33,151 nt of DNA from an uncultured Lachnospiraceae bacterium (GCA_910577645.1 CAJTOL010000034.1:1-33151), one strand, 5' to 3'; shown: positions 15,084-24,500, counted from the stretch's first letter. Made by a program: numbers and translations. Notes: generated by a model not told the origin, from the sequence alone.

Positions 15084-16125
15084 TACGAATCAATCCTTTT
15101 TCCTTCAGGTAGTCCATGGCAATCTGCTTTTCATCCATGCCTTCTACTTCCAGTTTATAATTTAATGCCGCCATGTCCTTATCTGTCAGGATACCGTCCA
15201 TCTTCATCAGAGCATCCTCCAGCCCCGGATACTCGGCCAAGGTATCTTCTCTTACCACAGTGGAGCAGAAATAATTGGCCTGCAGATGCTTGTCGTCCTC
15301 CAGAGCTACCACGTTTTCTGTACCCAGCTGGGCATCTGTGGTGTAGCCGTTGGTAACATCAATCTCGTTGCTTGACATAGCCTGATATTTAAGGCCAATG
15401 TCAATATCCATGACTTTTTTGAATTCCAGGCCGTAAGTGTCGCACAGCAGGTTAAAGCCGTCTGCACGCTCAATATAGTCCGGGTTGCCGCCGAAAATTA
15501 AATCTCCTGCCACAGCCGCCAGATCCGAGGTGGTAACAATATTATGCTCCTTTGCCACATCGCTTCTTACGGCAACGGTAAAGGTATTGTTAAATCCATA
15601 AAGCCCCACCCAGGCCATACCGAATTTCTCATGGTATTCCGCCTGTAAAGTCTCCCAGATCTCATCATCAGACACGCCTGCCGCCTCGTGGCCCAGAACC
15701 ATTACATAGCCGCTGGAAGTGTACTCCGGATACAGGTCAAACTCCCCCTCTACCATAGCCGGGTGAATGTTAGAAGTACCGCCTCCGATGCCCGGCGTAA
15801 TATTAACGGTGTAATCGGTGCTGTCCTCGATGAGAAGCTTTAGCATCTCTGCCAGAATATACTGTTCTGTCATCGGCTTGGTGGCAATCTCAATAGGCTC
15901 CTTGCTCTCGCCTCCGGGCGCTGCCATAGCGCCTGTCTCTGCCGGTTCCTCTCCGGCAGCCGGGGCGGCGGGAGCGTCCTGGCCTTTTGTTTCTCCTGAA
16001 GGGCCTGCTGCCGTGGTCGCAGCCGGATCCGTTCCTCTATCTCCTCCCTTTCCTCCGCATGCTGCCAGAGACAATACCATAGCGCCGGATAAAACCGCTG
16101 CTGTCATCCATTTTAATTTTTTCAT
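15076..16125 (-). CDS. Lipoprotein substrate-binding component of a glycine betaine/choline-type ABC transporter
   Basis: 349 aa. The signal peptide ends in the lipobox LAAC (Cys23), so it is a lipid-anchored extracellular receptor. An Ala/Gly/Pro/Glu-rich linker of about 50 residues follows. The binding domain begins near PIEIATKPMTEQYILAEML and includes GIGGGTSNIHPAMVEGEFDLYPEYT, typical of the OpuAC/QAT family. GGAGA lies about 11 bases before the ATG and overlaps the permease stop. Substrate is likely a quaternary amine (betaine, choline, carnitine), by family only. Confidence 0.87.
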   Translation of the reverse strand: MKKLKWMTAAVLSGAMVLSLAACGGKGGDRGTDPAATTAAGPSGETKGQDAPAAPAAGEEPAETGAMAAPGGESKEPIEIATKPMTEQYILAEMLKLLIEDSTDYTVNITPGIGGGTSNIHPAMVEGEFDLYPEYTSSGYVMVLGHEAAGVSDDEIWETLQAEYHEKFGMAWVGLYGFNNTFTVAVRSDVAKEHNIVTTSDLAAVAGDLIFGGNPDYIERADGFNLLCDTYGLEFKKVMDIDIGLKYQAMSSNEIDVTNGYTTDAQLGTENVVALEDDKHLQANYFCSTVVREDTLAEYPGLEDALMKMDGILTDKDMAALNYKLEVEGMDEKQIAMDYLKEKGLIRNE

Positions 16126-16130
16126 AATGA

Positions 16131-16787
16131 TTACATTCTCCTTTTATTTTTATATGATTTTTCTGCAATCCCCAGCAGCAAGTCTGCCGTCAGGGCCAGT
16201 AAAGCGATTAAAATACTTCCGGCAAAGGTCATGGCCGGATTGTAAATACTGATTCCCCGGTAAATAGCCTTTCCCAAGCCGCTGGCGCCGATATAGGATG
16301 CCAGTCCGCACATGGAAATTGCCATTACCGTCATACTGCGAAGCCCGGTTAAAATCACAGGAAAAGCCAGAGGCAGGGTGACCCGGGTCAGGGTCTGCAT
16401 CCGTGTGCTTCCCATTGCCCTGGACGCTTCTAAGATATCCTTGTCCACTGTAGTCAATCCTGTATAGGTATTTCTCACCATAGGCATAAGGGCGTAAATG
16501 GAAATGGCTGTTACCGCGTTTTGATCCCCAATCCCCAGCAGGGGAATCAGGATTCCCAGCATAGATATAGAAGGAATGGTATAAAATACATTGCAAATTC
16601 CAATAACCGCCGGCGCTGCCCTGCGATGCTCCGATAACAGGATCCCAATAAGAAGTCCCAGGATGCCTGCAATGGTAATTGCCATCAGGGACAGGCGGAT
16701 ATGGGCAGCCAGAAGTTCTAAAAACCATGGTCCCCTCTCTATATATAATCCAATTACTTCTTTTATAAATTCAATCATAACTTCCAC
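16131..16787 (-). CDS. ABC transporter permease, OpuC/OsmW type
   Basis: 218 aa, five or six membrane helices. The EAA-type loop EASRAMGSTRMQTLTRVTLP contacts the ATPase. This is the first gene of the operon and the only permease; classical opuC systems have two, so it probably forms a homodimer. The longest frame starts at GTG 16787; an ATG three codons in (16778) is an alternative, and neither has a strong ribosome-binding site. The upstream gap to glnN (16788-16999) shows no clear promoter. Confidence 0.87.
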   Translation of the reverse strand: MEVMIEFIKEVIGLYIERGPWFLELLAAHIRLSLMAITIAGILGLLIGILLSEHRRAAPAVIGICNVFYTIPSISMLGILIPLLGIGDQNAVTAISIYALMPMVRNTYTGLTTVDKDILEASRAMGSTRMQTLTRVTLPLAFPVILTGLRSMTVMAISMCGLASYIGASGLGKAIYRGISIYNPAMTFAGSILIALLALTADLLLGIAEKSYKNKRRM

Positions 16788-16883
16788 TTTCTATTTTTAC
16801 TTTTTTCAGATATTTCTTTCACAGTTTATCGCGGTTTCTCCTATTTGTAAAGCAGGCACTTTCAGGTAACTGTGCCATAATAG

Positions 16884-16934
16884 AAAAAGGATACCGCAAA
16901 ACGAAAGCTGCAGCCTTCATTTTACAGCATCCTT
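16884..16934 (-). terminator. Long terminator hairpin of glnN
   Basis: About 21 base pairs including wobbles, with left arm AAGGATGCTGTAAAATGAA, loop near ctgcag, then TTTTTCTATT on the minus strand. It shares the arm GGATGCTGT(A/G)AAATGAA with the terminator after the aldolase gene, 5 kb away. Confidence 0.88.
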
Positions 16935-16999
16935 CTGATTACAGAATATCCGGCAAGGCAGATCAATGAGACATTTTGCCAGCTTTTCCGTCAGCCTGC

Positions 17000-19117
17000 C
17001 TATACCTCAAAAATCAAATCTCCGTAGCTTGGGAATGGCCACAGCTCCTTGTCTACAATCATCTCCAGTTTATCTGCCGGTTCCCGCAGGCCATCCATAG
17101 CCGGAACCACCTGGTTGTAATAGGCCTTAGCCTGGGCTTCTCCGGCTTCCATAGCCGCACATGCCTCGGTAATATCCGAGAGGCGGGACAATGCCCTTTT
17201 CATCTCTGCCAAAAGCCGGGAAGTCTTTAGCAGCAGCTCGGTCTGGACACTGATATCCGCCTCCGGGCATGCCTCTCTTACTGCCTGAATAGACTGGGCA
17301 AGCCGGGTAGTATATCGGATCACTGCAGGTACAATCTGTTTCCCTGCCATATCCAGCATAGTCCGCGCCTCAATATTCATGGTTTTCGCATAAGCCTCAT
17401 ATTCGATCTCCACCCGGGATTCTAATTCGGCTCTGGTAAAAACACGGAATTCTTCAAACAATTTCACTGCCTTGTCTGTGGTCAGGGTTTCAATCGAATC
17501 CACGCTGCATCGTATATTGGGAAGGCCAAGCTCAGCGGCTTCCTCCACCCAGGCTTCCGAATAGCCATTTCCGTTAAAGACAATCCGGCGATGCCGGTGA
17601 AACAGCTCCTTAATCAAATCATGGACTTCCATCTCAAAGTCCTCCGCCTTTTCCAGACGATCTGCCGCCTCCTTAAAAGCTTCCGCCACAATGGTATTCA
17701 GGACAATATTGGGGGATGCCACAGAATCGGAAGCCCCCAGCATACGGAACTCAAATTTATTGCCTGTAAAGGCAAAGGGTGAGGTACGGTTTCTGTCCGT
17801 AGCATCCTTATATAAATCCGGAAGGGTCTTAATACCAGTTCTTAGGGTGCCGCCTCTTTTGGAATGGGTAGCTTCTCCTGTGCTGCACAGCTGGTCAATT
17901 ACATCTTCCAGCTGTTCCCCCAGGAATACGGAAATAATCGCCGGAGGCGCTTCCTGGGCGCCCAGGCGCTGGTCATTGCCCGGATTGGCCGCCGACTCTC
18001 TCAGCAAGTCTGCATGGGTATCCACTGCCTTTAAAATACAGGCCAGAACCAAAAGAAACTGAATATTTTCGTGGGGGGTATCCCCGGGATTTAACAGGTT
18101 GATTCCGTCATCGGAAATCAGGGACCAGTTATTGTGCTTTCCGGAACCATTGACCCCTTTAAAAGGCTTTTCATGAAGAAGGCAGTTAAGCCCGTGGCGC
18201 TCTGCTACCTTTTTCAGGGTTTCCATGGTCATCTGATTATGATCCACCGCCACATTGGCTTCTGCATAAATGGGAGCCAGCTCATGCTGGGCCGGGGCGG
18301 CCTCGTTGTGCTGGGTTTTGGCGGAAACCCCCAGCTTCCACAGCTCAATATTCAGCTCCCGCATAAAAGAGCCAACCCGCTCCCGGATAATTCCGAAATA
18401 ATGATCATCCATCTCCTGCCCTTTGGGCGGCATAGCGCCAAACAGGGTACGGCCTGCATAAATCAGATCTTTTCTCTGCATATATTTTTCATGATCCACT
18501 AAAAAGTATTCCTGCTCCGGCCCTACAGACGGCACTACCCGCTTTGCAGTAGTGTTGCCAAAAAGCCGGAGGATCCGAAGGGCTTGTTCCTCTACCGCCT
18601 GCATGGAACGCAGCAAAGGAGTTTTTTTGTCCAGAGCTTCCCCTTTGTAGGAGCAAAATGCAGTGGGGATACACAGGGTTACGCCGATAGCATCCTCTTT
18701 TAAAAATGCCGGCGAGGTGCAATCCCACATGGTATAGCCTCTGGCCTCAAAGGTTGCCCGAAGCCCTCCTGAGGGGAAGGAAGAAGCGTCCGGCTCTCCT
18801 TTTATCAGCTCTTTTCCGGAAAATTCCATGATGGCTTTTCCGTTGGAATCAGGGGCAGACAAAAAAGAATCCTGCTTTTCCGCCGTAATTCCTGTAAGGG
18901 GCTGGAACCAATGGCTATAATGGGTCGCCCCCCGCTCAATGGCCCATTCCTTCATAGCGTGGGCAACTGCATCCGCAATGGTGGAATCCAGATCCGCCCC
19001 GTCCTCAATGGTTTTTTTCAATTTTTTATATACATTTTTAGGCAGATGCTCCCGCATCACTGCATCGTTAAATACATTTTTGCCAAAAAGCTCTGATACA
19101 TTAACAAAATCATTCAT
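17000..19117 (-). CDS. glnN: Type III glutamine synthetase
   Basis: Joins ammonia and glutamate to make glutamine using ATP. It is 705 aa, the size of class III enzymes (GSIII) and much longer than GSI (~450 aa). The N-terminal GSIII region has FGKNVFNDAVMREHLP; the catalytic core has GPEQEYFLVD, QHELAPIYAEANVA, GKHNNWSL and NRTSPFAFTGNKFEFR. GGAGGG lies about 10 bases before the ATG. It is a single-gene transcript with a strong terminator. No PII or amtB gene is near, and no clear promoter was found in the 278-base gap upstream, which otherwise holds only the terminator of the next gene. Confidence 0.96.
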   Translation of the reverse strand: MNDFVNVSELFGKNVFNDAVMREHLPKNVYKKLKKTIEDGADLDSTIADAVAHAMKEWAIERGATHYSHWFQPLTGITAEKQDSFLSAPDSNGKAIMEFSGKELIKGEPDASSFPSGGLRATFEARGYTMWDCTSPAFLKEDAIGVTLCIPTAFCSYKGEALDKKTPLLRSMQAVEEQALRILRLFGNTTAKRVVPSVGPEQEYFLVDHEKYMQRKDLIYAGRTLFGAMPPKGQEMDDHYFGIIRERVGSFMRELNIELWKLGVSAKTQHNEAAPAQHELAPIYAEANVAVDHNQMTMETLKKVAERHGLNCLLHEKPFKGVNGSGKHNNWSLISDDGINLLNPGDTPHENIQFLLVLACILKAVDTHADLLRESAANPGNDQRLGAQEAPPAIISVFLGEQLEDVIDQLCSTGEATHSKRGGTLRTGIKTLPDLYKDATDRNRTSPFAFTGNKFEFRMLGASDSVASPNIVLNTIVAEAFKEAADRLEKAEDFEMEVHDLIKELFHRHRRIVFNGNGYSEAWVEEAAELGLPNIRCSVDSIETLTTDKAVKLFEEFRVFTRAELESRVEIEYEAYAKTMNIEARTMLDMAGKQIVPAVIRYTTRLAQSIQAVREACPEADISVQTELLLKTSRLLAEMKRALSRLSDITEACAAMEAGEAQAKAYYNQVVPAMDGLREPADKLEMIVDKELWPFPSYGDLIFEV

Positions 19118-19239
19118 TAGATTTTCTCCCTCCGGAAAACAGACTTATTAGTGACAGTCATAAAATCTGTTTTTCATTGTAATGGCTCTTATGAAAAATG
19201 TAAAGAGGAATCCGCAATTTTCTTTATGAACGATTGCAT

Positions 19240-19320
19240 AAAACAGGGAATGTGGCAAACGAAAGCCAAGCGGACATCTGCTGATAGAAGACCGTCTTAT
19301 TTTTAGTTTGCAACATTCCC
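19240..19320 (-). terminator. Long-range hairpin after the cell-wall-binding repeat protein
   Basis: GGGAATGTgGCAAAC (19246-19260) pairs with GTTTGCaACATTCCC (19306-19320): 15 bp with one mismatch. The 45-base loop contains CTGCTGATAGAAGACCG, also found in the terminator at 24586-24640. TGTTTTATGC follows on the minus strand. Confidence 0.7.
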
Positions 19321-19395
19321 CGTTTAAGGAGAGTTATTTTATTATAAGTGTGGTTAAGTGTGTGTCCCTCTATGGACAAAGGGTATCAGAAATCG

Positions 19396-20907
19396 TTAAT
19401 CGTCAATTTTTTCCGCAGCCTCATAGGTGTCTTTATTAATGGTATATTTCACGCCGTCAATGTCTACCGTACCGCTTTTTTTCACAGAACCGCTGCGGTT
19501 TACAGCTACCTGGGTTCCCGCTTCAATGACTACTTTGCTGCTGTCACCATCGGTAATATCATGAGTAGTGGTATACAGCATATAGGTGCCGCCGTCCTCT
19601 GCGTCTACCCGCTTGCCTTCCTCGTCATAGATAGCCCCGCCTACCAGCGCATTCCGATATGCCTGGCCGTTTTTCTTAAAGTAGTAGGTCACATTCTCGC
19701 CTTCATTGTCGTAAGTAGTTCTGCCGGTCTGCATCTGGCCGTTTTCAGATCCTTCTTTCTCGCTGAAATAATAGATGCCTTCATCTGCCAGCTTGCTTCC
19801 GCCAGAACGGTAGGCTTCGCCCTCAAGGCGCAGTACTCCTGTAAGGACATGACCATTATCGTCAAATAAATAGGTCTTATTCTTAATGACTTTCGCCGCT
19901 ACATTCTGATAAGTCTCTCCGTCATAAAGGCTGATGGCTGTAACGCCCTCTGCCTTCTGGGCTTTTGCATCCTTCCCTTCATCATTATAAGCCTCTCCTT
20001 TGGCGCTTAAATAGAACCAATATTGGTCGCCTTCCTGATCCTTATCTTCCGGATCAAAGGTGTAAATCCAGCCGCTTCTTCTATATCCTATGTCCTCTGT
20101 GTAGAAAGCCGCCGCATCTGTGGCAATCTGTACGGTTCCGCTGGAAACTCCAGGCGTCCCCACTACCCAGGTATCATCCATAATACCGTTTTCATCAAAG
20201 GTATAGTAAAAACCGTTAATATATTTATTCTGATTTTTTACAGCCCGGCCGTTGGTGCCGAAATAGTACCAGGCTTCACTGTCTTCCGGTTCATCATCTG
20301 TTTCGTAAACCTCTTCCGGCTTTTCCAAATACTTCCATCCGGTAACCGCCCAACCCTGATTTTCATCGCCAAAATAGTAGGTTGCAGTACTTCCGCTGGA
20401 AAGCTCAATATCCTGCCAGCCGCTGAGCATATGACCGTCCTCGTCGAAGGCATAAGTCCCTTTTAAATTTCCGTCAGTGCCATAGGGAATGTTGGTGAAC
20501 ACTTTAGCTCCGCCATCGGATTTTTTGGCTTTTCCGCTGGAATCAAAAAAGTACCAGATTGTGGAGCTGTCTTCCTGATCCGAACATTCATTATCCCCTT
20601 CGTTATCTACTGACACCCAGGTGTTGGTTACCTTTGCCCCATTAGAGTCTACATAATACTTGTCATCATTGGAACCGGAAACAATAATGGTATCTCTTGC
20701 CATGTAGCCGTCGCTGTCTAAATAAAACCAGTTGCTTCCGCTCTTTTTCCAGGTGTCGGTGACACGGTCGCCGTTACTGTCTAAATATACCCATTCCTCG
20801 CCTTCCTGCTCCCAATGAGCGGCGGCGGCAAATGCCGTACCGGATATCCCTATCGTCATCAGTACACCTGCGGTTAATGCAGCTGTAGTTTTCATCCTTC
20901 TTTTCAT
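19396..20907 (-). CDS. Secreted cell-wall-binding repeat protein
   Basis: About 503 aa with a signal peptide (MKRRMKTTAALTAGVLMTIG, cut near AFA). The rest is almost entirely choline-binding/CW-binding type repeats, with recurring aromatic units such as WVYLDSNGDRVTDTWKKSG, WFYLDSDG, WYFFDSSGKAKK, YYFGTNGRAVKN and YWFYLSAKGEAYN. About ten such units are visible. No enzyme domain is present. These repeats usually bind teichoic acid choline or other wall polymers. The ATG at 20907 is preceded by AGGAG at 8 bases; a GTG two codons earlier is too close to it. It is a monocistronic unit with a strong downstream hairpin. Confidence 0.82.
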   Translation of the reverse strand: MKRRMKTTAALTAGVLMTIGISGTAFAAAAHWEQEGEEWVYLDSNGDRVTDTWKKSGSNWFYLDSDGYMARDTIIVSGSNDDKYYVDSNGAKVTNTWVSVDNEGDNECSDQEDSSTIWYFFDSSGKAKKSDGGAKVFTNIPYGTDGNLKGTYAFDEDGHMLSGWQDIELSSGSTATYYFGDENQGWAVTGWKYLEKPEEVYETDDEPEDSEAWYYFGTNGRAVKNQNKYINGFYYTFDENGIMDDTWVVGTPGVSSGTVQIATDAAAFYTEDIGYRRSGWIYTFDPEDKDQEGDQYWFYLSAKGEAYNDEGKDAKAQKAEGVTAISLYDGETYQNVAAKVIKNKTYLFDDNGHVLTGVLRLEGEAYRSGGSKLADEGIYYFSEKEGSENGQMQTGRTTYDNEGENVTYYFKKNGQAYRNALVGGAIYDEEGKRVDAEDGGTYMLYTTTHDITDGDSSKVVIEAGTQVAVNRSGSVKKSGTVDIDGVKYTINKDTYEAAEKIDD

Positions 20908-21069
20908 AAACACATCTCCTTTTCTTTCTGCGCTGTCGTCTTGATGTTTACATGATCATTCTATTAGGAGATTGTGTCCGAAGTGTGTCTATTGTCTGAC
21001 GCTTTTTGGTCAATTCTCTTTATTTACTGTTATATTCTTTACGACTTTTAGAACATTCTGGAATTTCCT

Positions 21070-21100
21070 TTACGGAATCTTACGGAATTATTGCGGAAAT
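21070..21100. promoter_or_regulatory. Three phased TTRCGGAA repeats
   Basis: TTACGGAAT at 21070 and 21080 and TTGCGGAAA at 21091 are spaced 10 and 11 bp apart, one helical turn. They lie about 165 bp upstream of the cell-wall-binding protein start and just downstream of the DUF554 gene. The arrangement suits a response-regulator binding array. Confidence 0.45.
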
Positions 21101-21120
21101 TTAAGAATCGTTTCTTAAAT
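21099..21120 (-). terminator. AT-rich hairpin at the DUF554 stop codon
   Basis: ATTTAAGAA and TTCTTAAAT flank a 4-base loop right at the 3' end of the DUF554 gene. It could end that transcript, but no U-tract follows. Confidence 0.45.
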
Positions 21121-21851
21121 TATAAAAACGGAACCACCCAGCCATTCCACAAATAAGACAGAGGCATGGCCAAAACCATTGCCGGCATCATGTTTGCTAC
21201 AGGAAAGCTTTTCATTCCTGCAATGCGAAAACCGGTTGCCAGAGTCAGGACGCCGCCTACGGCGGAGAAATCTCCCAGCATCGTCTCGTTAGTTAACGGG
21301 ATGATAAAACCGGCGCCTAAAAAGCACAGGATCATAATCAAAAATTGCGGAATGGATACCAGGCATACCAGGCCTCCTAAATTTGCGGCAAAAATGGCGG
21401 CAGTAAATAAATCCAGGATGGATTTTGCTAACAGGATGCTGTGGTCACCGGTCATACCGGATTGCATGGATCCGAAAATTCCGGTTCCGCTGGCGCAAAA
21501 CAAGATTAAGATGCTGATAAAGCCTTCCATAAAGTCATCCTGATCTCCCTGAGCCCTGGAACCGGAACCTATCAGCTTTGCCATAGGCTTTTGTACCTGA
21601 CGGATCCCCCGCTGGATCCAGATGTCTAAGTCCAGCAATTCTCCAATAATCAGGCCTACCACTACCGAAAGAATTGTGGCAGGAAGAGTCGCCATCTTGA
21701 CAATACAGGAAATTCCGATACACATGGCGCAGACGCCAAATACCATGGTCAGGGATGTTTTCAGCCGCTCCGGGATTTTGTGTCCTGCTGCAGTTCCCAC
21801 AGCGCCTCCCAAAATGATAGCTGTACAGTTTACAATAATTCCAATTGGCAC
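21120..21851 (-). CDS. DUF554 family membrane protein
   Basis: 243 aa with six to seven hydrophobic helices. The start PIGIIVNCTAIILGGAVGTAAGHKIPERLK, with helix GLIIGELLDLDIWIQ and the middle GTGIFGSMQSGMTGD, matches the DUF554 (E. coli YqgA) family, whose function is not established. The start codon is GTG with AAGGAGA 6 bases upstream. It lies between the aldolase terminator and the wall-binding protein and probably has its own promoter, which I could not place. Confidence 0.88.
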   Translation of the reverse strand: MPIGIIVNCTAIILGGAVGTAAGHKIPERLKTSLTMVFGVCAMCIGISCIVKMATLPATILSVVVGLIIGELLDLDIWIQRGIRQVQKPMAKLIGSGSRAQGDQDDFMEGFISILILFCASGTGIFGSMQSGMTGDHSILLAKSILDLFTAAIFAANLGGLVCLVSIPQFLIMILCFLGAGFIIPLTNETMLGDFSAVGGVLTLATGFRIAGMKSFPVANMMPAMVLAMPLSYLWNGWVVPFL

Positions 21852-21935
21852 GTGTTTTCTCCTTATGTATAGATTTTCGGGGATTGATCAGCAGCGGATT
21901 ACCGTTCTGTAAAAAACCAATTCCCATGTAACAGC

Positions 21936-21994
21936 AAAAGGATGCTGCAAAATGAAACCAGAGAGAACGTCCCTTTTTTCATTTCACAGCATCC
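21936..21994 (-). terminator. Terminator of the aldolase gene
   Basis: GGATGCTGTGAAATGAAA pairs over 18 bp with TTTCATTTTGCAGCATCC, then TTTTGCTGTT on the minus strand. Its outer arm is nearly identical to that of the glnN terminator at 16884-16934. Confidence 0.88.
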
Positions 21995-22019
21995 CCTTGT
22001 TATGCCTAAATATACTAAA

Positions 22020-22883
22020 TCAAGCTTTTCCGATGGAGCCGAACAGTTCCATTTTCTCTTTTACTGTTGCCTTAATCGCCTCAGTACCGGGAGCTAACAG
22101 CTTTCTGGGGTCAAAGCCCTTGCCCTGCTGATCCTTACCAGCCTCAATATACTCTCTGGTAGCAGCAGCGAAAGATAACTGGCACTCGGTATTTACATTA
22201 ATCTTAGCAACGCCAAGGCTGATTGCCTTCTTAATCATGTCAGCCGGGATACCGGTACCGCCGTGAAGAACCAGAGGCATGTTGCCTACTGCATTATTTA
22301 CTGCCTCTAAGGTCTCAAAGCTTAAGCCTGCCCAGTTCTCCGGATATTTGCCGTGGATATTGCCAATACCTGCCGCCAGCATGGTTACGCCCAGATCTGC
22401 AATCATCTTGCACTCATTGGGATCTGCACACTCGCCCATACCTACAACGCCGTCTTCCTCGCCGCCGATGGAGCCAACCTCTGCCTCTAAGGACAGGCCT
22501 TTTTCTGCACAAACGGCAACCAGCTCTTTGGTCTTCTCAACGTTCTCTTCAATGGGATAGTGAGAACCGTCAAACATGATGGATGAGAATCCTGCCTCAA
22601 TGCACTTATAGCATCCCTCATAGGAGCCGTGGTCTAAGTGAAGGGCTACCGGAACGGTAATCTTTAACTCTTCGATCATAGCGGAAACCATAGCTGCTAC
22701 AGTCTTATAACCGGTCATGTACTTACCTGCGCCCTCAGATACACCCAGGATAACCGGGGATTTTAACTCCTCTGCGGTAAGCAGGATAGCCTTGGTCCAC
22801 TCTAAGTTGTTGATGTTAAACTGACCTACTGCGTATTTTCCGTCTCTTGCTTTCTCAAGCATTTCTTTTGCTGAAACTAACAT
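22020..22883 (-). CDS. fba: Class II fructose-bisphosphate aldolase
   Basis: Zinc enzyme of glycolysis that cleaves fructose 1,6-bisphosphate into two triose phosphates. It is 287 aa. The start is MLVSAKEMLEKARDGKYAVG at 22883 with GGGAGG upstream; the longer frame to 22901 begins inside that site. The metal-binding HLDHG, EAEVGSIGGEEDG and the VLHGGTGIP phosphate loop are all present. It has its own promoter and a strong terminator. By family it could also be a tagatose-bisphosphate or related aldolase. Confidence 0.94.
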   Translation of the reverse strand: MLVSAKEMLEKARDGKYAVGQFNINNLEWTKAILLTAEELKSPVILGVSEGAGKYMTGYKTVAAMVSAMIEELKITVPVALHLDHGSYEGCYKCIEAGFSSIMFDGSHYPIEENVEKTKELVAVCAEKGLSLEAEVGSIGGEEDGVVGMGECADPNECKMIADLGVTMLAAGIGNIHGKYPENWAGLSFETLEAVNNAVGNMPLVLHGGTGIPADMIKKAISLGVAKINVNTECQLSFAAATREYIEAGKDQQGKGFDPRKLLAPGTEAIKATVKEKMELFGSIGKA

Positions 22884-22923
22884 TGGAAAAACCTCCCTCA
22901 CATTGTGATATTAACTTGAATTT

Positions 22924-22952
22924 ATTATAGCGCATTTTGCCTCGATTGAAAA
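22924..22952 (-). promoter_or_regulatory. Sigma-A promoter of fba
   Basis: TTTTCA (22952-22947), a 17-bp spacer and a perfect TATAAT (22929-22924) on the minus strand, in the gap after thrC. Confidence 0.75.
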
Positions 22953-22964
22953 GTATTTCTTTGT

Positions 22965-24452
22965 CTATATTCCTAAGATATCCCTGACCTCTGCCTTCAT
23001 TCCGTCCACATCACATTCCCGGTTGTGGCGGATGGGCGCGGTGCGGATCTCCTCCACAGCCTGGGGCACCGGCACTCCGGACAGGCGGCTCATCTCATCA
23101 ATAAGGGCAAACTCGTCCTCTGTCTCCCGGGGCCCTCCAATAGCTTCCATCACGCTTCTGGAAAATTTATAGGGGCTGGCGGTGGAGGCGATTACGGTTT
23201 TGGCAGTATCGCCGGTTTTCTCTTTGTACTGCTGATAAACCGCGGCGGCTACTCCGGTGTGGGTATCCATAAGGTATCCCACCTCCTTAAATAGCTTGCG
23301 GATCATGGCGCCGTCCTCTTCCTGGGTGGCAAAGCCGCCTGTAAAGCTTTCCATGTTTTTCTTCATTTCCTCGGTAATGGCGTACTCACCGGTCCGGCTT
23401 AAATCCGCCATCAGGCTGGCGTTCTTTTCTGCGTCCCAGCCTGCGCTTAAGTAAATAAGGCGTTCCAGGTTGCTGGAAATCAAAATGTCCATAGAAGGGG
23501 AATTGGTCAGGATAAACTCTCTCTTTCTGTCGTAGGTGCCTGTGGCAAAGAAATCATAAAGCACCTTATTTTCATTGGAAGCACAGATCAGCCTGCCAAT
23601 GGGCACGCCCATATGCTTTGCAAAATAAGCGGCCAGAATATTCCCGAAGTTGCCGGTAGGAACCGTGACATTAATGATCTCGCCGTCCTCAATCTCGCCG
23701 TTTTCCAGCAGCTTGGCGTAAGCATATACGTAATAAACCACTTGGGGAACCAGACGGCCTATGTTAATGGAATTGGCACTGGAAAACTGAAAGCCCTTAT
23801 GAGCCAGCTCTTTTGCGAATTCCTTATCGCCAAACAATTTTTTAACGCCGGTCTGGGCGTCGTCAAAATTGCCATGGATAGCGACTACGCTGGTGTTATC
23901 CCCCTTTTGAGTCCGCATCTGCAGCTCCTGCACCTTGCTGACACCGCCTTTGGGATAAAATACGATAATCCGGGTGCCGGGCACATCTGCAAAGCCTGCC
24001 ATAGCCGCCTTTCCGGTATCGCCGGAGGTTGCTGTCAGAATAACAATCTCCTTATCCACGCCGTTTTTCTTAGCCGCAGTGGTCATCAGATGGGGGAGAA
24101 TAGACAGGGCCATATCCTTAAATGCAATGGTCTTTCCGTGAAACAGCTCCAAAAAATACATACCGCCTGCCTTGGCCAGGGGAGCGATTTCCTCTGTATC
24201 AAATTTGCTGTCATAGGCTCTGGCAATACAATCTTTCAGCTCCTCCTCAGTATAGTCGGTGAGAAACAGCTTCATCACCTCATATGCCGTTTCCTGATAG
24301 GACATCCCGGCAAGCTCTTTCATGGGAATAGGGAGCGTGGGGATCTCAGAAGGCATAAACAGGCCGCCGTCCTCTGCCAATCCCTTTAAAACTGCCTGGG
24401 AAGCAGTTACGCCGTTCTCCTTGCCTCGTGTACTCTGATATGATAATGCCAT
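22965..24452 (-). CDS. thrC: Threonine synthase
   Basis: PLP enzyme that makes threonine from O-phosphohomoserine. It is 495 aa, the fungal/clostridial long form. It starts MALSYQSTRG; the PLP lysine is K112 in IAFKDMA; LTATSGDTGKAA and NVTVPTGNFGNILAAYFAK bind phosphate and cofactor. The RBS GAGGA lies 7-8 bases before the ATG. It has a promoter just upstream and no clear terminator in the short gap to the fba promoter. Confidence 0.96.
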   Translation of the reverse strand: MALSYQSTRGKENGVTASQAVLKGLAEDGGLFMPSEIPTLPIPMKELAGMSYQETAYEVMKLFLTDYTEEELKDCIARAYDSKFDTEEIAPLAKAGGMYFLELFHGKTIAFKDMALSILPHLMTTAAKKNGVDKEIVILTATSGDTGKAAMAGFADVPGTRIIVFYPKGGVSKVQELQMRTQKGDNTSVVAIHGNFDDAQTGVKKLFGDKEFAKELAHKGFQFSSANSINIGRLVPQVVYYVYAYAKLLENGEIEDGEIINVTVPTGNFGNILAAYFAKHMGVPIGRLICASNENKVLYDFFATGTYDRKREFILTNSPSMDILISSNLERLIYLSAGWDAEKNASLMADLSRTGEYAITEEMKKNMESFTGGFATQEEDGAMIRKLFKEVGYLMDTHTGVAAAVYQQYKEKTGDTAKTVIASTASPYKFSRSVMEAIGGPRETEDEFALIDEMSRLSGVPVPQAVEEIRTAPIRHNRECDVDGMKAEVRDILGI

Positions 24453-24500
24453 GGTTGCGTCCTCTTTTCTTAAATGGTAGTTTGAAAATGATTTGTGGAA

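Noticed and set aside
23613..24389. 258-aa plus-strand open frame
   Set aside because: It is antisense to threonine synthase, whose motifs are complete on the minus strand.
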